Origin: Vagococcus_D sp963518325
Lineage (GTDB): Bacteria; Bacillota; Bacilli; Lactobacillales; Vagococcaceae
Length of the DNA stretch: 64,000 nucleotides
Direction: 5' to 3'
Assembly: GCF_963518325.1 (NCBI RefSeq)
Contig: NZ_CAUQJB010000024.1
Span: 1 to 64,000, forward strand
The translations under genes were made by a program, and so were the position numbers. The notes under the pieces were generated by a model that saw only the letters and a list, made by a program, of their open reading frames with translations, searched no databases and was not told where the DNA came from. Shown piece by piece: positions 1 through 7,386 of the stretch. Position 1 is the stretch's first letter. Each line of letters starts with the position of its first letter.

Positions 1-42
1 GATTGTCAATTAGTCACGAACATGGGCTCCAATTTCATTTTT
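1..42. repeat. direct repeat, copy 1
   Basis: The first 42 bases recur identically at 247-288. Similarity continues imperfectly for about 40 more bases in each copy. There is no gene between 1 and about 520, so this is a duplicated non-coding element of unknown role. Confidence 0.85.
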
Positions 43-246
43 TTGCCATAACAAACTTCCCTTCCTACTTGCTTAAAAGGATGAGAAATGACGGAATAAT
101 GAGAATAACAATACCTTCCTCTCTCAAAAAGGAATGAAAACACTCAGTTGACAAGTTAGCAAAATCACACCGTTGTTTTCTTACGACAATCAAATGGCCA
201 ATTCTCAATTGCTTTATCTAGAATAAACAGTTATTTAGAAACGATA

Positions 247-288
247 GATTGTCAATTAGTCACGAACATGGGCTCCAATTTCATTTTT
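247..288. repeat. direct repeat, copy 2
   Basis: This is the second identical copy of the 42-base element at 1-42, 246 bases downstream. After the identical core both copies run on into related sequence (ATAAC-AACTTC and so on) with small gaps, suggesting an old duplication of roughly 80 bases. No coding capacity was seen. Confidence 0.85.
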
Positions 289-519
289 ATTGGATAACGA
301 ACTTCACAGGTAGTTTACTTGAAAAGTTGTGTATATACTTAACGAAGCTAAGTCCCTGAGTGGCTTTTTTGATTGGATAATCTACCATGAGAAGCGCCAA
401 ATGGTTTTACTTTATTGTAGCGCTAGCCGGTTGCTAAAACTAACAATTGGGTCAAACCTATAGTGGTGACTGAAATCATAAACCAGTAAAGCTGGAGACA
501 TTTAGAATGATTTAGCCAG

Positions 520-583
520 AAATGTAAAGGTAGCTTTACATTTCTTAGTTCTTGATTTATAATAAAAGTAAAGGAAGCTTTAC
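520..583 (+). promoter_or_regulatory. promoter with two palindromic operators before the XRE gene
   Basis: A good sigma-A promoter is visible: TTTACA at 535-540, a 17-base spacer, and TATAAT at 558-563. Two copies of the palindrome GTAAAG-N4-CTTTAC lie at 524-539 and 568-583. The first overlaps the -35 box and extends to ten-base arms at 520-543; the second lies just after the -10 box. This is the layout expected of negative autoregulation by the XRE protein encoded at 600. The operator assignment is inferred. Confidence 0.75.
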
Positions 584-599
584 GTAGAGGAGAGAAGTT

Positions 600-800
600 A
601 TGGCAGTAGTCAATCAAATAAAGAGACTGCGTGAACAGGGGAATATTAAACAAAAAGATGTGGCGGATGCGCTTGGGGTTTCAAGGCAAACGATGACCGC
701 TATTGAAACTGGTAAATACAACCCGAGTTTAGAATTAACCTTGAAAATAGCTAAGTACTTTAAGAAACCTGTAGAAAAAATTTTTAGTTTGGAGGAATAG
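600..800 (+). CDS. small XRE-family helix-turn-helix regulator
   Basis: This 66-residue protein is essentially one Cro/C1-type HTH domain (about residues 7-60), with the characteristic SRQTMTAIETGKYNPS recognition segment and KYFKKPVEKIF tail. A strong ribosome site (GAGGAGAG) precedes the ATG. Proteins of this size typically sit before a small membrane protein gene, and here the next gene starts 3 bases after the stop and encodes one, so the two form an operon. Twin palindromes in the promoter suggest autorepression. The ligand or signal is unknown. Confidence 0.9.
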   Translation: MAVVNQIKRLREQGNIKQKDVADALGVSRQTMTAIETGKYNPSLELTLKIAKYFKKPVEKIFSLEE

Positions 801-803
801 TGA

Positions 804-1277
804 ATGAAAGTTGAGTTTTTTATGCCAATCGTTTGGATACTTAATGGGCTTTTTTTGGTTTCAATGATTAATTTTTTTAGATTAGTTAAGACTCTCATAA
901 AGAAAATGACACACCAACTTGATGAATTAGAACAAAAAACACTGGTTGATAGCCTCGCTATCAGTATGCTAGTGGTTGTAGTGCTTCACATCTTACAGGT
1001 TATCATCGGTGTTTTCACTTTTTCAAACGGTATCAAATACACGCCGGTTATTGCTCCCTAGGCGTTTATCGGACGCTTATCAATTAATTTTAGCAGGGAC
1101 CCTTTTTTTGTCAGAATTGATAGCCTAACATTTGATGTGTTTGTCATTGGCCTAGTCTATTTATTCACTCAATTAAACTATCGATTAATCACGAAAAAAC
1201 AAGCATTTAAGATCTATGGTATCCCAGCAGTGATTCTTGCGGGAATCATCGGAGGTGTTTCCCTGTTAATGAGATGA
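804..1277 (+). pseudogene. membrane protein partner of the XRE regulator, interrupted by in-frame TAG
   Basis: The frame opened by the ATG at 804 runs 157 codons to TGA at 1275-1277 but meets TAG at 1059-1061 (codon 86). Before the TAG the product has two hydrophobic segments (about residues 5-24 and 50-72). After it the frame continues without another stop and encodes two more hydrophobic segments and a basic loop. This looks like a four-helix membrane protein of the kind often paired with YozG-like XRE regulators. One base change (for example CAG to TAG) explains the interruption. It may be a recent pseudogene, a base-calling error, or a gene with amber read-through. Confidence 0.7.
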
Positions 1278-1327
1278 GATAAGTTGCTATTAATTTTTTT
1301 GTAATTACGTTGAGGAGGGCCGAGCTG

Positions 1328-1987
1328 ATGTGTAAAATAACTAAAAAGGCAATCGTGCCAATGATGGTTGTCGTTTTCTATCTCATTTATTTGTATGTAC
1401 TAATGGCCTATTTTTGGCAGAACGGTTGGGTGATTAGAGGATCAGAGCTCACAGCAAGTAATCTTAAGTTAAGGTTTTTATTCGATTTTGCTGGATATTT
1501 GGTAATGGTATTCGTGTTGATTTTAGTGACAGTTGTTCAAGAAAAGTCCACTAAAAGTTTAGGGTTGACATCACAAAACAACTACTTAACTGGAGGGTTA
1601 CTGCTGCTTTATTTGGCAATGTTTGTAGGCAACCAAGATTTCACATTAAAAGGTTTTTATCAAGCTTTTTTCTATTTAGGTGTGGTTGCGTTCTCGGAAG
1701 AAGTTATTTTTAGAGGGTATTTGTACGGCAAGATAGAAAAGGAGTATGGCTTTTTGAGTGGTGTTATCATTAGTGGGATTTTTTTTGGAGTAGTTCACGC
1801 ATTTTTACCTTCAATAATGGAAAATGCGAGCATCGGCGTGCTTGTTAGGGAGATGTTAAGTGAGGTAATCGGCCAAGGAATACTAGGTGGTGCTGTATTT
1901 GTTATCTTATACAAAAAGAGTGGCACGTTATATGTCCCAATTTTGGTTCATGGGCTAATCAATTATTCGGGTGTCCTTTTAAATTAG
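1328..1987 (+). CDS. CPBP family intramembrane metalloprotease
   Basis: This 219-residue multi-pass membrane protein belongs to the CAAX protease and bacteriocin-processing (Abi) family. All three family motifs are visible: EEVIFRG (E124, E125, R129), FFGVVH (H157) and HGLIN (H208, N212). The ATG at 1328 is chosen over an upstream in-frame TTG at 1310 because the GAGGAGG ribosome site at 1312-1318 lies 9 bases before it. In Lactobacillales such proteins often give self-immunity to bacteriocins or process peptides. No bacteriocin gene is adjacent, so the role is open. It lies 50 bases after the interrupted membrane protein gene. Confidence 0.88.
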   Translation: MCKITKKAIVPMMVVVFYLIYLYVLMAYFWQNGWVIRGSELTASNLKLRFLFDFAGYLVMVFVLILVTVVQEKSTKSLGLTSQNNYLTGGLLLLYLAMFVGNQDFTLKGFYQAFFYLGVVAFSEEVIFRGYLYGKIEKEYGFLSGVIISGIFFGVVHAFLPSIMENASIGVLVREMLSEVIGQGILGGAVFVILYKKSGTLYVPILVHGLINYSGVLLN

Positions 1988-2120
1988 TGATGGATATATC
2001 CGTCACTGACTGTTTGGCTAAAAGAAAGTCAAAGTCGAGATATGTAGGGCTTTCATCGGTGAGATTGAAAAGAATTTAAGTGAGAAATTGCCAAGCCTTC
2101 ACGCCCTTGTCTCGAAGGTC

Positions 2121-2362
2121 TAAGCCCGTAAGAATAGTGGCTGCAATTAGAGACAAGGGACAGCGAAGCGCCGTTGTTCTTATTGCTTTACTACGTTGAC
2201 CCTTATTTCTAAGCGGTAAACCGCTAAGAATAACGGCAGCAATTAGAGACAAGGGACAGCGAAGCGCCGTTGTTCTTATTGCTTTACTACGTTGACCCTT
2301 ATTTCTAAGCGGTAAACCGCTAAGAATAACGGCAGCAATTAGAGACAAGGGACAGCGAAGCG
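2121..2362. repeat. 96-bp tandem repeat with internal palindromes
   Basis: A 96-base unit is repeated exactly (2143-2238 and 2239-2334) and is followed by a 28-base partial copy at 2335-2362. A diverged partial copy precedes 2143. Each unit holds an inverted repeat around AGCGG-TAAA-CCGCT with arms extending to ten bases. The block also has an inverse relative of its GACAAGGG segment near 2102-2111. Because 96 is a multiple of three, one minus-strand frame stays open through it by chance. The block lies between convergent genes. Confidence 0.85.
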
Positions 2363-2447
2363 AGCAGATTTTTAGAGTGCGTCAATCGCTCAATATTCAT
2401 AAAAGTATCGGAGGCTAGGACGATTGTCTTAGCCTCTTTAGCTGTAT

Positions 2448-3023
2448 TTATGACACCATAAAGTCATTGATTGTTTGGCTGATGTCCTTAACAGTTAAAG
2501 GTAAGTCATTCAATAACCACCATTGAATAAGACTGCAGATACCTCCAGTAAGGAAAATGACACGTGATTCCAATAAGTGGTTATTCTGTTCTTCATTTAG
2601 AATAGCTTTCGTTTCTAAAAATTCCTTAATATCATCATTAATCACACTTTCTAATAAACGACGTAACTCACTACCATTTTCAAAGGAGACTAGTGAGCGG
2701 AAAAATGCTTGATGAGAAACAATGTACGCTAAAAAACGCTCAAAGAGCATCCGGTCTTTGTTAAAGTCTAATTTATTTTGTAATTCAACTTGGGGAATTG
2801 ACTTAAGGTAAAACAATAACAAGTGATACTTATCGTCAAAATGATTGTAAAAATTTGAACGGCTAACAGCGGCTTCGTCACAAATCTCTTTGACTGAAAT
2901 AGTGTCAAAAGGTTGCTTGGCAACCAAGTGATAAAGAGCCTTAGCTAAGTGCTTATGACTATTGGTGATAGGCATATCTAAATTATAGGGAGGAATTATG
3001 TACAATTTATCTAAAGTGTCCAA
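2448..3023 (-). CDS. TetR/AcrR family transcriptional regulator
   Basis: The product is up to 191 residues, with an N-terminal TetR-type HTH (about residues 22-65; SVKEICDEAAVSRSNFYNHF is the recognition region) and a helical ligand domain ending in a segment rich in W and L, like the C-terminal domain of the YfiR/DhaS-type TetR proteins. The start is uncertain: the outer start is TTG at 3023 without a good ribosome site, and an ATG lies 16 codons in. The gene is divergent from the glycine-zipper protein at 3124, so it may regulate that operon and itself from the shared 80-base gap. Confidence 0.8.
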   Translation of the reverse strand: MDTLDKLYIIPPYNLDMPITNSHKHLAKALYHLVAKQPFDTISVKEICDEAAVSRSNFYNHFDDKYHLLLFYLKSIPQVELQNKLDFNKDRMLFERFLAYIVSHQAFFRSLVSFENGSELRRLLESVINDDIKEFLETKAILNEEQNNHLLESRVIFLTGGICSLIQWWLLNDLPLTVKDISQTINDFMVS

Positions 3024-3123
3024 ATTTATACCACATGTCCTTTCTGTCTCTATTTTTGTTTACTCCCATATTGTACTATAAGATGTGTTAAGCAACTAAT
3101 AAAATATGAAAGAAGTGTTCCAA

Positions 3124-3750
3124 ATGAAAAATGTGATAATTACATTATTTAATACAGAGAGCAACACTTATGAAGCATTATCTCAATTAAAACAAAAGGC
3201 AGAATCCCTTTCCATTATTGCCTCAGGCATTATTCAGAATAATCAAGGGTCACTTGAAATTAAAGATGGCTTCGATTTTACTGCAAATGAGGAGAATTGG
3301 GCAACAGGAGGGTTAATAGGTGGGCTTCTGGGAGTAATAGGTGGGCCAGTTGGCATTCTTTTAGGAAGTGGATTAGGTATGACTATAGGCTCTGGCTTTG
3401 ATTTAGATGATATAGAGGATCACAAAAGTATTTTGATACAAGTATCCAAAGAATTAAAAGGGAACAGACTGGCTTTGATAACGATTGCAGAAGAATCTGA
3501 TAACCAATTAATAGATAAATTACTAATGGAAACCGGTGCCCAAAAAATTATTAGAAAAAGTTATGTTGACGTTCAAACGGAGATATTTGAAAATCAGGAA
3601 CTGGAAAATCACTTAGCCAAAGAAGCGCGCGCCCAGATGAAACAAGAAAAAAAAGCCAAGTGGCGTGCTATGGCAGAAGCCAAACAGCAAGAATTAACAG
3701 ATAAATTAAAAAAAATGACCATTCACAACAAGGAGAAAAATAATGCATAG
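3124..3750 (+). CDS. DUF1269-like glycine-zipper protein
   Basis: This 208-residue protein has an N-terminal alpha/beta part, then a glycine-rich hydrophobic stretch (about residues 60-95, GGLIGGLLGVIGGPVG) of the glycine-zipper type, then a ferredoxin-like half and a highly charged, K/E/A/Q-rich C-terminal helix. It resembles DUF1269 membrane-associated proteins of unknown function. The ATG at 3124 is preferred over 3106 because GAAAGAAG precedes it. The stop overlaps the M20 deacylase start by 8 bases, so the two are translationally coupled. Confidence 0.7.
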   Translation: MKNVIITLFNTESNTYEALSQLKQKAESLSIIASGIIQNNQGSLEIKDGFDFTANEENWATGGLIGGLLGVIGGPVGILLGSGLGMTIGSGFDLDDIEDHKSILIQVSKELKGNRLALITIAEESDNQLIDKLLMETGAQKIIRKSYVDVQTEIFENQELENHLAKEARAQMKQEKKAKWRAMAEAKQQELTDKLKKMTIHNKEKNNA

Positions 3751-4885
3751 AGACGAACAAATCAGTATCTTACAAGATATCATCAAAATTAAATCAGTCA
3801 ATGGCAATGAACGAGAGGTGGCTCTTTATTTGCAACGATTATTAGCTAATCATGGTATTCCGTCTAAGCTAATTGACTACGCTGAAAATCGTAGTAACCT
3901 AGTTGCGGAAATTGGCCAAGGAGAGCGGGTGCTTGGATTTACGGGGCATATGGACGTGGTTGACCCCGGCGACCAGGACCTTTGGACCTATGAGCCATTT
4001 TCTGCGCAGATTGAGGGCACTAAATTATATGGTCGAGGATCGACTGATATGAAAAGCGGTTTAGCAGCCATGGTGATTGCCATGATTGAATTAAAAGAAG
4101 AGGGGGCTCCCCTTGAAGGCAAGATCCGACTCTTAGCCACAGTGGGTGAAGAAGTAGGGGAACTAGGCGCAGAGCAATTGACCAAAGCTGGATATGGGGA
4201 TGACTTGTCTGGACTAATAATCGGCGAGCCAAGCAACTATAATCTCATATACACCCATATGGGGTCCATAAATTATACTGTGACATCCATCGGGAAAGAA
4301 GCCCATAGCTCAATGCCAGTTCAAGGGATAAACGCCATCAACAACTTAATGGCATTTATGGTTGAAATCAATCGGCAGATGACAGCTATTACTGAAAAGT
4401 ATCAAGATGAAGTTTTGGGTCGAACGATTCATAATTTGACGGTCATTAATGGCGGCAATCAAGTAAACAGTATCCCCGGAGAAGCGACTGTTCAAGGAAA
4501 CATCCGCTCATTGCCAGAATTTGATAATGATCAGTTAATTACTATCTTGGAAAAGACTGTCGCTCAATGTAATCAAGAGAAAGACACCCAATTAAAATTG
4601 GTGATTGATTACAATAAGATCCCTGTTAAATCACCAAAAGAGTCTCATTTAATCCAAACAATCCAGTCCGTTCACCAACAAAAAACAGGTGAAACCATGC
4701 CACTTCTAGGCGTTGCCGGAACGACCGATGCAGCGGAATTTACGAAAAGTCATCACCATTTTGATTTTGTGGTTTTTGGCCCAGGGCAACCTGATTTACC
4801 TCATAAAGTAAATGAATACGTGGAAATTGATAATTATTTGGATATGATCGATACCTATAAATTAGTAGTTAGACAGTATTTATAA
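3743..4885 (+). CDS. M20 family ArgE/DapE-type deacylase
   Basis: This 380-residue cytosolic zinc hydrolase removes an acyl group from an amino acid or diaminopimelate derivative, or cleaves a dipeptide. Metal and catalytic residues are visible: H69 and D71 in TGHMDVVD, D102 in GRGSTDMKSG, E136/E137 in VGEEVGE, E in IGEPSNY, and a late H in LPHKVNEYVE. The dimerisation domain lies between about residues 185 and 295. Length and motifs fit the ArgE/DapE deacylase family. The substrate cannot be told, as no arginine or lysine biosynthetic genes are nearby. Its ribosome site AAGGAG lies inside the preceding gene. Confidence 0.87.
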   Translation: MHRDEQISILQDIIKIKSVNGNEREVALYLQRLLANHGIPSKLIDYAENRSNLVAEIGQGERVLGFTGHMDVVDPGDQDLWTYEPFSAQIEGTKLYGRGSTDMKSGLAAMVIAMIELKEEGAPLEGKIRLLATVGEEVGELGAEQLTKAGYGDDLSGLIIGEPSNYNLIYTHMGSINYTVTSIGKEAHSSMPVQGINAINNLMAFMVEINRQMTAITEKYQDEVLGRTIHNLTVINGGNQVNSIPGEATVQGNIRSLPEFDNDQLITILEKTVAQCNQEKDTQLKLVIDYNKIPVKSPKESHLIQTIQSVHQQKTGETMPLLGVAGTTDAAEFTKSHHHFDFVVFGPGQPDLPHKVNEYVEIDNYLDMIDTYKLVVRQYL

Positions 4886-4903
4886 ACAAAAGAAGGTAAC
4901 CTA

Positions 4904-5133
4904 TTAAACAAAATTGTCGCTACCATTAATATGTTAGCCGATCCCTTGGAAAAAAGGGCTCAAACTGACAATAAAACCAAACACATCTATGGACAAGAAA
5001 GGCGATTCGCGACATCAGAACAGTCATTAGAAAAGCCAAAAAAGTCAATGAGGAAATCATAAGTATCGTCGATGATCTTATCTATAAGACCGATAAGGAC
5101 CCAAGATTAACTCAACAAATCAATCGACGATAA
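4904..5133 (+). pseudogene. frameshifted remnant of a small helical protein
   Basis: Two coding-like pieces lie in different frames. The first (from about 4904, with an ATG at 4931) reads MLADPLEKRAQTDNKTKHIY and breaks near 5000. The second, in another frame, reads IRDIRTVIRKAKKVNEEIIS and ends at TAA 5131-5133. Joined, they would give a charged helical protein of about 75 residues. An AGAAGG ribosome-like site lies at 4891-4896. The family was not recognised. It follows the M20 gene by about 20 bases and could once have been the third gene of that operon. Confidence 0.45.
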
Positions 5134-5190
5134 CAGTGTCTGCCAGCTAAAAACTGACAGGCATTTTTGGTTTGATTATCTGTTCGAAGA

Positions 5191-5219
5191 TTGATTAAGG
5201 TCAATAATCAGGATATAAT
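5191..5219 (+). promoter_or_regulatory. sigma-A promoter of corA
   Basis: TTGATT at 5191-5196, a 17-base spacer and a perfect TATAAT at 5214-5219 lie about 60 bases before the corA ATG. This is a strong vegetative promoter match. No terminator or riboswitch was recognised in the short leader. Confidence 0.7.
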
Positions 5220-5280
5220 CAAGGTTGCGTGGCATTTGCCTAAAATAAGAAGACTAATTATAAACCGAGGAAGTGAATCA

Positions 5281-6186
5281 ATGATAACTGAAAAAATAAT
5301 CAATACTCAACAAGATAAGTGGCTTAATATCAATACAGATAATAAAAATGAGCTAAAACAATTTTTTGATCACTAGGCAATTGATAATGAATTTGTGGCT
5401 TATTCTCTCGATCGAAACGAACGGGCTCACATCGATGTGGACCAAGAAACCGAGACATTTGTGTTAATCTTCAACGTACCTAATAAAGTCAAGAGCGATA
5501 ACCACTATGAAACAATTCCCATGACCTTTATCATCAAAGACCGTCAGCTGATTACGGTAACCAATAATAGCAATTACTACATTTATTTGGAGATGGAGAA
5601 ATATCTGGCTAAAACAACAGACATCACGTTATTCAATTTGCTTTTTGATAGCTTGTTTCTGATTTTGGATCGTTTTTTTCCTTACATTGAAGAAATGGAT
5701 AGGGAAAGAAAACATATGAACAGCAAACTAAAAGAGAAGACGACCAAACAACGTTTATTACTGCTGTCAGATCTTGAGACAGGCATTCTCTACTTCGTTT
5801 CAGCTTCTAAGCAAAACGCTGTACTCTTAGACAAAATTAAGACTCATTCCATTTATCATACGTTGAATGAAAGTGAAAAAGAACGTTTAGATGATGCGAT
5901 TATTGAAGTGCAACAACTTGTGGAAATGACCCAGCTATCTTCGCAGATCTTGCATCAGCTTTCTGGGACGTATAATAATGTGTTGAATAACAATATCAAC
6001 GACACCATGAAGTTGTTAACGGTATTGTCATTATTACTGACAATACCGACGATAATTACTGGCTTTTTTGGCATGAATATGCCATTGCCCTTAGAACATA
6101 ATATGTTTGGCTGGCTGATCACTATTGCAATCAGCACCGTTCTGTGGTTTACCTTAGCGTTAATCTTACGAAAATTAATGAAATAA
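5281..6186 (+). pseudogene. corA: CorA-type divalent cation transporter with in-frame TAG
   Basis: The frame from ATG 5281 (ribosome site GAGGAAGTG) runs to TAA at 6184-6186 as a CorA protein of about 300 residues but carries TAG at 5374-5376, codon 32. Beyond it the frame is clean. It shows the cytosolic domain, the long stalk helix, and two C-terminal membrane helices with the diagnostic FFGMNMPLP motif (the GMN selectivity loop). CorA channels import Mg2+ or other divalent cations. If the TAG is real, either translation restarts after it (no good start is obvious) or the gene is dead. A CAG to TAG change would account for it. Confidence 0.8.
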
Positions 6187-6199
6187 GAGACCTAATTAG

Positions 6200-6227
6200 A
6201 TCAGCAAATCCATTGCTGATTTTTTTT
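6200..6227 (+). terminator. rho-independent terminator after corA
   Basis: A seven-base stem (TCAGCAA with TTGCTGA, loop ATCCA) is followed by eight Ts, 14 bases after the corA stop codon. Confidence 0.85.
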
Positions 6228-6340
6228 GTGAGGTAAAAAAGGGTCTTGACGATTTGTTCTTAACTGATAAAATCTGCCCAGATAGTGTCGCTCATTCATC
6301 CTCACATGATAATAAACTGAATCATTAACACTATGATTAC

Positions 6341-7273
6341 TTATTGATAGATCTTTAGAAGAGTGTTGGTTTTGTCTAGGAGCCAATCAATCATTTCTCT
6401 AGGCTCAATCACTTTTGCTTCGGCACCTAGTTGGAGAACAAACTCAGCAGTATAGCTTAAATCCGATGGAGATAAGCGACCATCAATATAGCCGGTTCCA
6501 TCTTTGTTAATCACAAGAGAGTCTCTCAAATAAGGCGTCTCAAGACATTTATTGACCCCGTTTTCTCCTAGTTCAACCACTAATTTTATCGTTTCTTTAG
6601 GATGATAATCAGTTTCCATCATTTTAAGCGGGACACTATTTTCAACGAGTTCCATCAATGGTGTCACTGAAAGGAGTCTGTCGATTCGATAATACCTTAA
6701 GTCGTTTAGAACCAAATCCCTAGCATATAAGTACCATAAACCGTTGCTTGCATAGACGCCCATGGGTTCAAGTGTTTTTTCGGAACGCTTGGTTTGGGAG
6801 TGATAGGTCACAAACAGTCTATTTTTAGACAAAGCTGCCGTCATTATCTCAGATAAAAAAGGCGTTGTAACTGTTTGTGGCGGTTGTCTTAACTGAAAAA
6901 CGTCTGATAATTTTTCTAAGCGATTGCGCAGAGAGAGTGGGATGACAGACAATAGTTTTTCACGAGCCGCAGTGACATTTAGTTGAAAAGGAAAATCTTG
7001 AAAATCGTCTAAAGACGACATGGCAAAAAATAAGGAAACAATCTCGTCTTCTAAAAAAAGGACGGGTGGGAGTAACTGATTATCTAAGATCTGAAACCCC
7101 CCATAACGGCCTTGCTTGGATTCAATATACAGCCCCATATCTGCCAAATCTGATAGATAACGATACACACTGCGAAGAGATAACGAAAACTCATCTGCTA
7201 ATTCCTGAGCAGTAAATTTCTTTTTAGTTTGAACATACCATAACATGTCATATAATTTTTGTGTCCGACTCAT
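6341..7273 (-). CDS. WYL-domain HTH regulator (YafY family)
   Basis: The 310-residue protein has an N-terminal winged HTH (residues 1-60; FTAQELADEFSLSLRSVYRYL) and a C-terminal WYL ligand-sensing domain (about 135-220; YASNGLWYLYARDL and YYRIDRLL), then a WCX-like C-terminal extension. WYL regulators often respond to DNA damage or nucleic-acid ligands. The ATG at 7273 follows AAGGAGG. It is transcribed divergently from the UvrA paralogue, with about 110 bases between them, a natural regulator-target pair. Confidence 0.88.
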   Translation of the reverse strand: MSRTQKLYDMLWYVQTKKKFTAQELADEFSLSLRSVYRYLSDLADMGLYIESKQGRYGGFQILDNQLLPPVLFLEDEIVSLFFAMSSLDDFQDFPFQLNVTAAREKLLSVIPLSLRNRLEKLSDVFQLRQPPQTVTTPFLSEIMTAALSKNRLFVTYHSQTKRSEKTLEPMGVYASNGLWYLYARDLVLNDLRYYRIDRLLSVTPLMELVENSVPLKMMETDYHPKETIKLVVELGENGVNKCLETPYLRDSLVINKDGTGYIDGRLSPSDLSYTAEFVLQLGAEAKVIEPREMIDWLLDKTNTLLKIYQ

Positions 7274-7386
7274 CTCACGTCCTCCTTTAATGGTTTATTT
7301 AAATCAGGTAGTTGGCGATAACCTGACAAGTTTTGTCATGATATGAGTATATCATGAAGTTATCACTAATAAAAAGGGGTATGCAG

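Noticed and set aside
600..1987. Genome-wide reading of TAG as an amino acid
   Set aside because: Intact genes such as the XRE regulator and CPBP protease end in TAG followed by non-coding sequence, so TAG works as a stop here.
2076..2348. A 90-codon minus-strand frame with a repeating protein sequence
   Set aside because: It is open only because the DNA unit length of 96 is a multiple of three. There is no ribosome site and the composition follows the repeat.
2121..2362. CRISPR array
   Set aside because: Units are contiguous with no variable spacers, so it is a tandem repeat.
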